NCBI GenBank assembly: GCA_016208645.1
Contig: JACQXP010000364.1
Coordinates: 1 to 12,734, forward strand
Direction of reading: 5' to 3'
Source of the DNA: Candidatus Methylomirabilota bacterium
GTDB lineage: Bacteria; Methylomirabilota; Methylomirabilia; Methylomirabilales; 2-02-FULL-66-22
Length of the DNA: 12,734 bases
Below the pieces are notes generated by a model. That model saw only the letters and a program-made list of their open reading frames with translations. It had not been told where the DNA came from and ran no database searches. Shown one piece after another: positions 1-7,002 of this stretch. The stretch's first letter is position 1, and each line of letters opens with the position of its first letter. The position numbers and the translations under genes were made by a program.

Positions 1-1777
1 AGTACTTGCGTGCCTCGGGTTTGAGGAGCGAGATGTCCACCGGGGCATACCGGAACTCCGGCCCACTGGGCGTCCAGGTGGCCAGGGTCGTCTTCAGCCA
101 CTCCCCGTCGTTCCGCTCCGGGAAGTCGGGCTTGTAGTGGGAGCCGCGGCTCTCGTCCCGGCGGAGGGCCCCCAGGGTGATCACGCGGGCCAGCTCCAGC
201 ATGTTCCAGAGCTGCCGGGTGAAGGAGACGGCCTGGTTGGCCCACCTGGCCGCGTCGTGGATGTCAATGCGCTTCCACCGGTCCATGTAGGCCAGGATGG
301 CGTTGTCCGCGGCCTGGAGCTTGTCGTTGTACCGCACCACCGCCACGTTGTCCGTCATCACCTCGCCCAGCTCCTTATGCAGGACGAAGGGATTCTCAGT
401 CCCGGAGAGGGCGGAGATCCGCCCGCACGCCTCCTCCTGGCGCTTCCGCTCGACCTCGAAGACGGAAGCGGGCACCGCGTCGCACGACCGCTCCAGGCCC
501 TTGGCGTAGTTCACCATGGCCGGGCCGGCCAGCATCCCGCCGTAGAAGCAGGACAGCAGCGAGTTGGCCCCCAGGCGGTTGGCCCCGTGGTACTCGTAGT
601 CCACCTCGCCCGCGGCGAAGAGGCCCGGGATGTTGGTCTGGTGGTTTCGGGGACTGCCCGCGACGATATTGCCGCTCCCGTCCGCCTCGTAGTCGATCCA
701 CAGGCCTCCCATGGAGTAGTGGACGCTCGGGAAGACCCGCATGGGAACCTTGCGCGGGTCGTCCCCCACGAACTTCTCGTAGATCTCCAGGATGCCGCCC
801 AGCTTCCGGTTCAGGGTTTCGGCCGGAATGTGGCTGAGGTCCAGGTAGACCATGTCCTTGCCATCCACGCCGAGCTTCAGGACGCGGCAGACGTGGTAGA
901 TCTCGCGCGTGGCGATGTCTCGGGGGACCAGGTTCTTGTACCTGGGATACTTCTCCTCAAGGAAGTACCAGGGCTTCCCGTCCCGGGGCACCCAGACCCG
1001 ACCACCCTCGGATCGAGCGGACTCGCTCATGAGGCGGTGCTTGTCCTCGCCGGGAATGGCCGTGGGGTGGATCTGGATGAACTCCCCGTTGGCATGGATG
1101 GCCCCCTGCTGATAGACGGCCGAGGCCGCCGAGCCGGTGCAGACCATGGAGTTCGTGCTCTTGCCGTAGATGACGCCGTTTCCACCCGTGGCCAGGCAGA
1201 CCGCGTCGGCCGGGAAGACGCGGATCTCCATGGTTCGGAGGTCCTGGGCCGCGATCCCCCGGCAGATCCCCTCGGAATCCTTCACGATGGAGAGGAACTC
1301 CCAGTACTCGTACTTCTCCACGAGCCCTTCGGCCTCGTACTTCCGGACCTGCTCGTCCAGGGCGTAGAGAAGTTGCTGCCCCGTCGTGGCCCCGGCGAAG
1401 GCGGTCCGGCTATACAATGTGCCCCCGAAGCCCCGGAAGTCCAGGAGGCCCTCGGGCGTCCGGTTGAACGGCACCCCCATGCGATCCAGCAGGTACACGA
1501 TCCCCGGCGCCGCCTCGCACATCCCCTTGGCCAGGGGCTGGTTGGCCAGGAAGTCGCCGCCCTTGACTGTCTCGTAGAAATGGATCTGGGGGCTGTCCCC
1601 CTCCCCCTTGGTATTCACCGAGGCGTTGATCCCGCCCTGGGCACAGACCGAGTGGGAGCGCTTCACCGGCACGAAGGAGAAGACCTGAACCGGGATCCCG
1701 GCCTCGGCGATCTTGATGACCGCCATCAGGCCGGCCAGGCCGCCCCCCACCACGATGGTCTTCGGCCGCGCAGCCAT
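1..1777 (-). CDS. sdhA: Succinate dehydrogenase flavoprotein subunit SdhA (3' end outside window)
   Basis: Catalytic flavoprotein of respiratory complex II; it oxidises succinate to fumarate and passes electrons to SdhB. It starts at ATG 1777, 13 bases after the sdhC stop, with a GGGGGA ribosome site inside that gap. 592 codons are visible and the frame is still open at base 1, so the C-terminus is missing. Family members of this type are about 580-640 aa, so little is lost. Seen: the FAD dinucleotide motif GGGLAGL (residues 11-17); RSHSVCAQGG with His42 as the expected covalent FAD histidine; HPTAIPGED from His237; SESARSEGG with Arg255 as the candidate catalytic arginine; VHYSMGGL with His353; and AAGEVDYEYHGANRLGANS near the second FAD contact. 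The sequence follows the Bacillus/Geobacter branch more than the E. coli one. Order sdhC-sdhA implies sdhB beyond the left edge. Confidence 0.96.
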   Translation of the reverse strand, partial: MAARPKTIVVGGGLAGLMAVIKIAEAGIPVQVFSFVPVKRSHSVCAQGGINASVNTKGEGDSPQIHFYETVKGGDFLANQPLAKGMCEAAPGIVYLLDRMGVPFNRTPEGLLDFRGFGGTLYSRTAFAGATTGQQLLYALDEQVRKYEAEGLVEKYEYWEFLSIVKDSEGICRGIAAQDLRTMEIRVFPADAVCLATGGNGVIYGKSTNSMVCTGSAASAVYQQGAIHANGEFIQIHPTAIPGEDKHRLMSESARSEGGRVWVPRDGKPWYFLEEKYPRYKNLVPRDIATREIYHVCRVLKLGVDGKDMVYLDLSHIPAETLNRKLGGILEIYEKFVGDDPRKVPMRVFPSVHYSMGGLWIDYEADGSGNIVAGSPRNHQTNIPGLFAAGEVDYEYHGANRLGANSLLSCFYGGMLAGPAMVNYAKGLERSCDAVPASVFEVERKRQEEACGRISALSGTENPFVLHKELGEVMTDNVAVVRYNDKLQAADNAILAYMDRWKRIDIHDAARWANQAVSFTRQLWNMLELARVITLGALRRDESRGSHYKPDFPERNDGEWLKTTLATWTPSGPEFRYAPVDISLLKPEARKY

Positions 1778-1790
1778 AATGCGATTCCCC

Positions 1791-2417
1791 CTACTTGAAG
1801 GAAAACAGGATGTGGATGCCCACGGCGCTCATCGCCGCAAAGACGACCAGGCTGGCATAGGTCATGGCCTGCTGGGCCTTGGCGCTGACGGTGAGCCCCC
1901 ACTTGTAGGCGACGTTGAAGAGCCCATGGGCGAAGTGGTAACACGCGCACACGATCCCGACGATGTAGATCGCCTTCTCGTACGCCGGGGCCAAGTAGCG
2001 GGCCATGTAGGCGTAATCCACGTGCTGCCCGAAGAAGACCGCCTGCACCCGGGTGTTCCAGACATGGTAGATGATGTAGAGGAGCAGGATGATCCCGGTG
2101 ATCCGCTGGAGCACATAGGCCACGTTGTGGTAGCGCGGGCCCAGTCCCTGGGCCGGGTGGAAGGCGTCCCCCCCGGCGGTGATGAACAGGCCGTAGATGC
2201 CGTGGAACAAGAGAGGGCCGAAGACCAGCCCGATCTCCATCGCCGGAAGATAGGGCATGCCCAGGAGGAACTCCACGTAGCGGTTGTACGCCTCGGGCCC
2301 GCGGGTGGCGAAGGCGTTGCCGAAGAAGTGCTCCAGCAGGAACACCCCGATGGGGAAGATACCCGCCAACGAGTGGAGCCGGCGGAGGTAGAACTGCCAG
2401 ACGGCTGGAGTGGCCAT
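1791..2417 (-). CDS. sdhC: Succinate dehydrogenase cytochrome b subunit SdhC, di-heme single-subunit type
   Basis: Membrane anchor of complex II (208 aa), binding haem b and passing electrons to the quinone pool. About five membrane helices are visible (near residues 13-33, 60-80, 100-120, 147-168 and 186-206). Four histidines, His30, His72, His118 and His161, fall at the spacing of the four haem ligands of Bacillus subtilis SdhC (28, 70, 113, 155), so this is a two-haem, type B anchor without a separate SdhD. That class usually works with menaquinone; use of menaquinone here is inferred. ATG 2417 is preceded by GAGGA at a good distance (AGGTGAGGA then six bases). It is the first sdh gene and lies 13 bases before sdhA, so the two are surely co-transcribed. 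Confidence 0.95.
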   Translation of the reverse strand: MATPAVWQFYLRRLHSLAGIFPIGVFLLEHFFGNAFATRGPEAYNRYVEFLLGMPYLPAMEIGLVFGPLLFHGIYGLFITAGGDAFHPAQGLGPRYHNVAYVLQRITGIILLLYIIYHVWNTRVQAVFFGQHVDYAYMARYLAPAYEKAIYIVGIVCACYHFAHGLFNVAYKWGLTVSAKAQQAMTYASLVVFAAMSAVGIHILFSFK

Positions 2418-2470
2418 GCGCGTTCCTCACCTGTGAATTTCGGCCCCGCCCGAGCGGAGGGGCGCGGTTA

Positions 2471-2497
2471 AACGTTCAACGTTGAACGTTCAACGTT
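2471..2497. repeat. Four tandem AACGTT palindromes, overlapping perfect inverted repeats
   Basis: Four copies of AACGTT follow one another at a seven-base period, separated by C, G and C. Copies 1-3 (2471-2490) and copies 2-4 (2478-2497) each form a perfect 20-base palindrome. The repeat lies in the 156-base gap between the lipoprotein gene stop and the sdhC start, so in mRNA it would form one of two competing hairpins in the sdhC leader. It could be a processing or attenuation element, a protein-binding site, or a dispersed intergenic repeat. No thymine run follows on the minus strand, so it is not a standard intrinsic terminator. The rest of the gap shows only the sdhC ribosome site. Confidence 0.85.
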
Positions 2498-2573
2498 ACT
2501 TCGAGGAAGGGCGGCGGCCGGCCTTTCGGCGAAACCCGACGATCCCGCCGAGCCGGCCCCCGCCCCGTCCGGG

Positions 2574-2885
2574 TTACGAGGATTTCTTCGGCTTGAGCGG
2601 GGGCTTGGCGCCCGGCTTGGCCGAGGCCTTGGCCTCGGCCGCCTTGACTTTTTCCTCGAGGGCTTGCTTCTCCTTGGTCAGATCCTCGAACTGCTTCTTC
2701 AGGGCATCCGTGTCCGCCTTCAGGCTGGTCACCTGCCCCTTGAGGTCCATGTTCTCCTTCTGCAAGCTGGCCACCTGGGACTTGAGCTGCTCGTTTTCCT
2801 TCTTGAGCTCCTGGCCGCAGCCCGTGACGACCAGCGCCACGAGCAACACCAGGCCCAGGGTCATAGTGCGGTAGACGTTTCGCAT
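2574..2885 (-). CDS. Small coiled-coil lipoprotein
   Basis: A 103-aa protein. Residues 1-22 are a typical lipoprotein signal peptide with a hydrophobic core and lipobox VTGC, giving Cys23 as the lipidated residue. Residues about 26-87 are almost pure heptad repeat rich in Lys, Glu, Leu and Gln, hence a long coiled coil. The tail is Lys/Pro/Ala-rich and ends in KKSS. The layout recalls Lpp-like or SlyB-neighbouring envelope lipoproteins, but I see no specific family signature, and function is unknown. An export role in outer- or inner-membrane anchoring is inferred. ATG 2885 has a near-perfect AAAGGAGG site ten bases upstream. It sits between mdh and sdhC in the same direction, 123 bases after mdh, behind a repeat-rich leader. 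Confidence 0.85.
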   Translation of the reverse strand: MRNVYRTMTLGLVLLVALVVTGCGQELKKENEQLKSQVASLQKENMDLKGQVTSLKADTDALKKQFEDLTKEKQALEEKVKAAEAKASAKPGAKPPLKPKKSS

Positions 2886-2910
2886 TCCGATCCAGCCTCC
2901 TTTCGTTGGC

Positions 2911-3005
2911 GACAGCGAAATCCGACAGCGACAGCGCTTCGGAATTCCCTGTCGCTGTCCCTGTCGCTGTCGGCTTTTCCTTTCGGCTGTCCCTGTCGCT
3001 GTCGG
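2911..3005. repeat. CTGTCGCTGTC repeat cluster with alternative hairpins
   Basis: Three plus-strand copies of CTGTCGCTGTC occur at 2949-2959, 2961-2971 and 2993-3003. The last two are followed by GG, making identical 13-mers. A single inverted copy, CCGACAGCGACAG, lies at 2922-2934, and a partial one, GACAGCGA, at 2911-2918. A 20-base direct repeat (2954-2973 and 2986-3005) is exact. Read on the minus strand, the block begins three bases after the mdh stop and ends just before the ribosome site of the lipoprotein gene. Any of three 5' arms could pair with the one 3' arm (11-13 bp). Possible roles are an mdh mRNA 3' stabiliser, an attenuator, or a dispersed repeat; there is no strong T-tract. 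Confidence 0.85.
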
Positions 3006-3008
3006 TTC

Positions 3009-3944
3009 TTAGAGTTTCGTTTCCGCCGCGGTTTTCTTCACGCTCTCCAGGCTCTTCAGCACGAGCGCCCGATCCTCGTCGGACAGCTTGACCTCCAGCA
3101 CGCGCTCCACCCCCCCGGCACCGATCACCACGGGGACCCCGAAGTAGTAGCCGTGGATCCCGTACTCCCCCTCCAGGTAGGCGGCGCAGGGCAGGACCCG
3201 CTTCTTGTCGCGGAGGTACGACTCGGCCATGGAGACGGCCGCGGCCGCCGGCGCGTAATAGGCGCTCCCGGTCTTATAGAGGGCCACCAGCTCCCCGCCC
3301 GCCTTCCGCGTCCGCTCCACGATGGCGTCAATCCTGTCCTTGGGGAGCAGCTCCGTGACGGGGATGCCGCCCACGCTGCAGCAGCGGGTGAGCGGCACCA
3401 TGTCGTCACCATGGCCCCCCAGGACGAAGGCCTGGACGTCCTCCACGGAGACGTGGAGCTCCATGGCCACGAAGGCGCGGAAGCGCGCCGAGTCCAGGAC
3501 CCCGGCCATGCCCACGACCTGCTGCTTGGGGAACCCGGTGAGCTTCTTGAACGCGTAGACCATGGCATCCAGGGGGTTGGAGACCACGATGCAGAAGGCC
3601 GTGGGGCAGGTACGCTTCAGGTTGGTGGCGACCTCCGTGATGATCTTGACGTTGGTGCCCAGCAGATCCTCGCGGCTCATGCCCGGCTTGCGCGGAATCC
3701 CCGCGGTGATGATGCAGACGTCGGCGCCGGCCACATCGTCGTAGGAAGTTGTGCCGCTGAGCCGGGCATCGAACCCGTCCACGGGAAGCAGTTGGGCGAT
3801 GTCCAGGGCCTTGCCCTTGGCCATCCCCTCGGCCGCTGGGATGTCGAAGAGGACGACGTCGCCCAGCTCCTTCTCCGCGGCCAGCAGGGCCAGGTTGCCT
3901 CCCAGCTGACCCGCGCCGATGAGGGCGATCTTCTTGCGTGCCAT
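3009..3944 (-). CDS. mdh: Malate dehydrogenase (NAD+), LDH-like type
   Basis: A 311-aa enzyme that converts malate and NAD+ to oxaloacetate and NADH in the TCA cycle. Seen: the Rossmann motif GAGQLGG (residues 10-16) with Asp34 ending beta-2, which favours NAD+; the mobile-loop segment GIPRKPGMSR with substrate arginines Arg85 and Arg91; VSNPLD with Asn123; and GVLDSARFR with Asp151 and Arg154. GGHGDDMVPL carries catalytic His178. Arginine at position 85, in place of glutamine, marks malate over lactate specificity. ATG 3944 was chosen because GGAAGGAGG lies just upstream and the product then begins at the nucleotide-binding strand. The frame stays open for 24 codons upstream, but that extension is unlike the family. 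It lies 32 bases after icd, likely in one operon. Confidence 0.96.
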   Translation of the reverse strand: MARKKIALIGAGQLGGNLALLAAEKELGDVVLFDIPAAEGMAKGKALDIAQLLPVDGFDARLSGTTSYDDVAGADVCIITAGIPRKPGMSREDLLGTNVKIITEVATNLKRTCPTAFCIVVSNPLDAMVYAFKKLTGFPKQQVVGMAGVLDSARFRAFVAMELHVSVEDVQAFVLGGHGDDMVPLTRCCSVGGIPVTELLPKDRIDAIVERTRKAGGELVALYKTGSAYYAPAAAAVSMAESYLRDKKRVLPCAAYLEGEYGIHGYYFGVPVVIGAGGVERVLEVKLSDEDRALVLKSLESVKKTAAETKL

Positions 3945-3976
3945 GTCCCGCCTCCTTCCCCCCACCCCCGATGGCG

Positions 3977-5227
<1,251 letters not shown>

Positions 5228-5296
5228 GATTGCGTCCCCCTCTTCCTCATGAGTCGAGTCTGGCGGGAATTGGAGAGCGGTTCCTTTGGCGGGATT

Positions 5297-5325
5297 GTGG
5301 TAGCACAGGGGTCCGGAGGTGTCAA
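5297..5325 (-). promoter_or_regulatory. Probable sigma-70-type promoter of icd-mdh
   Basis: On the minus strand a consensus -35 box TTGACA (5325-5320) is followed after exactly 17 bases by TACCAC (5302-5297), preceded by TGC as an extended -10. The start would be near 5290, giving a leader of about 60 bases before icd. The -10 box is only a partial match. It lies downstream of the MBL remnant stop, so icd has its own promoter and does not depend on readthrough. Unverified. Confidence 0.5.
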
Positions 5326-5414
5326 GGTCAATCCCCGGATTTTCCGCACGGTTGTGGCGGCCAGCGGAACTCAGGACGTCACCCGAACGTCTGGAAAAAC
5401 GAACATTGGAGCGG

Positions 5415-5561
5415 TTACGGGGTGAGGAATTCCTCGTTGCAGAGGGAACACGCGCCAAAGGAGGCGCCGAAGTCGAAGAGGGCCCGGGTGCCCCGATCCT
5501 CGAGGAGGATCTTGCTCTCCCCGATCCGACCCGCCGCGCCGGAGATCGTGATGGTGACCAC
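5415..5561 (-). pseudogene. N-terminal remnant of an MBL-fold metallo-hydrolase
   Basis: A frame of 48 residues from GTG 5561 to the TAA at 5415 reads VVTITISGAAGRIGES, then KILLEDRGTRALFDFG, then ASFG and NEEFLTP. This resembles the opening strands of MBL-fold RNA-processing/exonuclease-like hydrolases, which typically read like TIYGG-EIGGNKILLED-TRIFLDFG-SFG-EEFLKPR. It stops where the family would go on for several hundred residues, including the HxHxDH zinc motif, which is absent. No other frame downstream resumes the protein. There is no ribosome site before the GTG; it begins 11 bases after the stop of the 85-aa gene, so coupled translation is possible. I infer a gene truncated by deletion next to icd. 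Alternatively it is a short expressed peptide containing CSLC. Confidence 0.5.
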
Positions 5562-5572
5562 GCGGCTGTGCT

Positions 5573-5830
5573 CTAGGCGGAACGCCGGCGCCAGAGGGAG
5601 GCCATCTGGGGCAGCGCCTTCCCGCGCTCGTCGTACGCCAGCGTAAGGTCCACCTCCCAGCCCTCGCGGCGGAGCCGCGCCGCCATCTGGTCACAGTCCC
5701 GGGCGGGAACGCCGCGCGGGGCCTGGCCCGGCCGGAAGGCGTTCGTGACGAATTCAAACCCCTGATCCAAGAGTTCGGCGATCCGGGGGTCGGCAGTTCG
5801 CAGGAGGGTCATGTAGCTCTCACGGCTCAT
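5573..5830 (-). CDS. Hypothetical protein, 85 aa
   Basis: I do not recognise this family. The protein is soluble and charged with no signal peptide or membrane segment. It starts MSRESYMTLLRTADPR, then contains LLDQGFEFV, a Pro/Gly-rich segment around FRPGQAPRGVPARD, and RLRREGWEVDLTLAYDE, and ends in an Arg-rich WRRR. ATG 5830 has a GAGGAT ribosome site seven bases upstream, which supports real translation. It is divergent from the Xre-RES pair and lies just upstream of the MBL remnant, so it may once have been the partner of the intact hydrolase. No clear promoter of its own was found in the 125-base divergent gap. Confidence 0.6.
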   Translation of the reverse strand: MSRESYMTLLRTADPRIAELLDQGFEFVTNAFRPGQAPRGVPARDCDQMAARLRREGWEVDLTLAYDERGKALPQMASLWRRRSA

Positions 5831-5905
5831 TCCGTATCCTCACAGAGCAATACTCCCCTTGCCCGTCCTTCTCCTGATAGGCAGGATCCGTCTAGGGCGT
5901 AGGGG

Positions 5906-5934
5906 TTGACATGAGTCCGGACATCTGTCATCTT
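5906..5934 (+). promoter_or_regulatory. Promoter of the Xre-RES operon
   Basis: Consensus -35 TTGACA (5906-5911), a 17-base spacer, then CATCTT (5929-5934) preceded by TGT, an extended -10. The expected start is near 5941, giving a leader of only about 15 bases. That leader is essentially the ribosome site AGGAGG (5942-5947), eight bases before ATG 5956. The -10 hexamer is weak, but the TG extension and perfect -35 compensate. Confidence 0.55.
5907..5930. promoter_or_regulatory. Palindromic operator inside the Xre-RES promoter
   Basis: A 24-base imperfect palindrome centred between 5918 and 5919: outer arms TGACA (5907-5911) and TGTCA (5926-5930), and a perfect inner GTCCGGAC (5915-5922). 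Eighteen of 24 positions are symmetric. It covers the spacer and overlaps both the -35 and -10 boxes, so a bound dimer would block RNA polymerase. Autorepression by the Xre antitoxin or the Xre-RES complex is inferred from the family's known behaviour. Confidence 0.6.
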
Positions 5935-5955
5935 GCTATGTAGGAGGGAACCGAC

Positions 5956-6318
5956 ATGCCACTTATAGCTCGCCCCGCACAGACTCGCCCCGTCCCTTCT
6001 CTACATCGAGTTCGGGCGCGGATCGGGATATCCCAGGAGACCCTGGCACAGATTCTGGGGGTCTCGGTCCGCACGGTCGGACGGTGGGAAGCAAAATCAA
6101 GCTTCCCCAGCCGACTAGCTCAGGACCGCATGGACCGCCTGACCGAGGTGCTTCAGCTCGCAGAGCAGATCTTCGCAGAGTCGGCCATCGCTTCGTGGTT
6201 CCAAACTCCGAACCCCACCCTCCGCGGTCGCACCCCGCTGGGAGCCCTCACCTCCCGAGGTGGCCTCGACGAGGTTTACCACCTCCTCGGGCGCATGGCC
6301 TGGGGAATCCCGACATGA
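5956..6318 (+). CDS. Xre/MbcA/ParS-type antitoxin of a RES toxin
   Basis: A 120-aa antitoxin. Residues about 17-47 form a Xre-like helix-turn-helix (ARIGISQETLAQILGVS then RTVGRWE). Residues about 62-115 are the toxin-binding MbcA/ParS/Xre C-terminal domain, with WFQTPNPTLRGRTPLGAL (81-98) as its signature, followed by a short helix around EVYHLLGRMAWG. In this family the C-terminal part covers the toxin active site, and the complex represses its own promoter through the HTH. ATG 5956 has the strong site AGGAGG. The RES gene follows after 43 bases, and the order antitoxin-toxin is usual. Codon use and GC look a little less extreme than in the neighbouring core genes, compatible with horizontal gain. 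Confidence 0.88.
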   Translation: MPLIARPAQTRPVPSLHRVRARIGISQETLAQILGVSVRTVGRWEAKSSFPSRLAQDRMDRLTEVLQLAEQIFAESAIASWFQTPNPTLRGRTPLGALTSRGGLDEVYHLLGRMAWGIPT

Positions 6319-6361
6319 CCTGCCGTGGTGGGCACCGCAGACAGGTCGGGACCATTCTCTG

Positions 6362-6886
6362 GTGACATCCCCGCCGGATGCCGAGAAGCTCTCTGCCCTC
6401 CCGGGGCGGTCGGTGCGTGGGACATTCTATCGCGCGCTCCTGGCCGCGTTCGCTATGGAGCCCCTGAGCGTCGAAGGCAGCCTGCGACACGGCGGCCGAT
6501 ACAATCCCATGGGGGCCTTTGGCGCCATCTACTGCGGCGGGAATCCTGCGGTCTGCGCTGCCGAGATCCGCAAACGCGCCGGGCACCACCCTGTCCCCCG
6601 CCATCGCTTGGCCCGCATCCAACTTGGGCTTCACCGGGTCCTTGACCTCACCGACCCGGCGACGTTGGCTGCCCTGGGCCTCCGCGCGGAGGATCTTGTT
6701 ACTGACAACTGGGAGCCTACCCAGCGCATAGGCGCTGAGGCCCGTGCGGCCGGCTTCGAAGGGCTGCTGGTTCCTTCGGCGGCCGGGCCAGGTCGGAACC
6801 TTGTGATCTTTCCAGACCGTCTGGATGCCCGCTCGCGGATTCGGTCTCTCGGATCCCGCCTCTTCCGCCTGGCCACAAAGCCGTAG
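6362..6886 (+). CDS. RES-domain toxin (NAD+-degrading type II toxin)
   Basis: A 174-aa RES domain. Characterised family members (for example MbcT) break down intracellular NAD+ and stop growth unless held by the cognate Xre antitoxin. Seen: RGTFYRAL with Arg24, GSLRHGGRYNPMGAFG (Gly45-Arg46-Tyr47), AIYCGG with Tyr57, AAEIRKR with Glu68, the stretch RVLDLTDPATLAALGL, and PSAAGPGRNLVIF with Ser139 and Asn146; these are the conserved RES positions. Start GTG 6362 gives an N-terminus of the normal length (about 20 residues before the first conserved arginine), with a weak CGGGA site. An earlier in-frame GTG at 6260 would overlap the antitoxin gene and add an unconserved stretch. All core residues are intact, so the toxin is probably active. 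Confidence 0.87.
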   Translation: MTSPPDAEKLSALPGRSVRGTFYRALLAAFAMEPLSVEGSLRHGGRYNPMGAFGAIYCGGNPAVCAAEIRKRAGHHPVPRHRLARIQLGLHRVLDLTDPATLAALGLRAEDLVTDNWEPTQRIGAEARAAGFEGLLVPSAAGPGRNLVIFPDRLDARSRIRSLGSRLFRLATKP

Positions 6887-7002
6887 CTGCCAATGCCGCT
6901 TCTCTTGTGCATCCAAGACCAGGAGAGGCCGATAGGGATTCTCCAACCTCCCAGCCCTCCTTGCGGACCTGCGGCGGAACCTATGCGGTTGCATTGCTCT
7001 TC

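Noticed and set aside
137..1798. Long open frame on the plus strand opposite sdhA
   Set aside because: It is rich in Gly, Pro, Arg and Val with no recognisable domain and lies antisense to a clear SdhA; GC-rich DNA gives such shadows.
2911..3005. CRISPR-like array
   Set aside because: Repeats are only 11-20 bases, with no unique spacers of even length and no cas genes.
5228..5458. A 77-codon N-terminal extension of Icd
   Set aside because: It reads through a consensus promoter and a good ribosome site at the family start; Icd at 416 aa matches E. coli without it.
6260..6361. GTG 6260 as the RES toxin start
   Set aside because: It would add 34 residues read out of frame from the antitoxin gene, with no family resemblance.
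6315..6365. ATG overlapping the antitoxin stop (ATGA) as the RES start
   Set aside because: It is in the wrong frame and hits a stop after about 16 codons; the RES frame has GTG 6362 at the right distance.
6887..7002. Bidirectional terminator between the RES gene and the permease
   Set aside because: Only a five-base stem (GGAGA/TCTCC) and no T-run were found.
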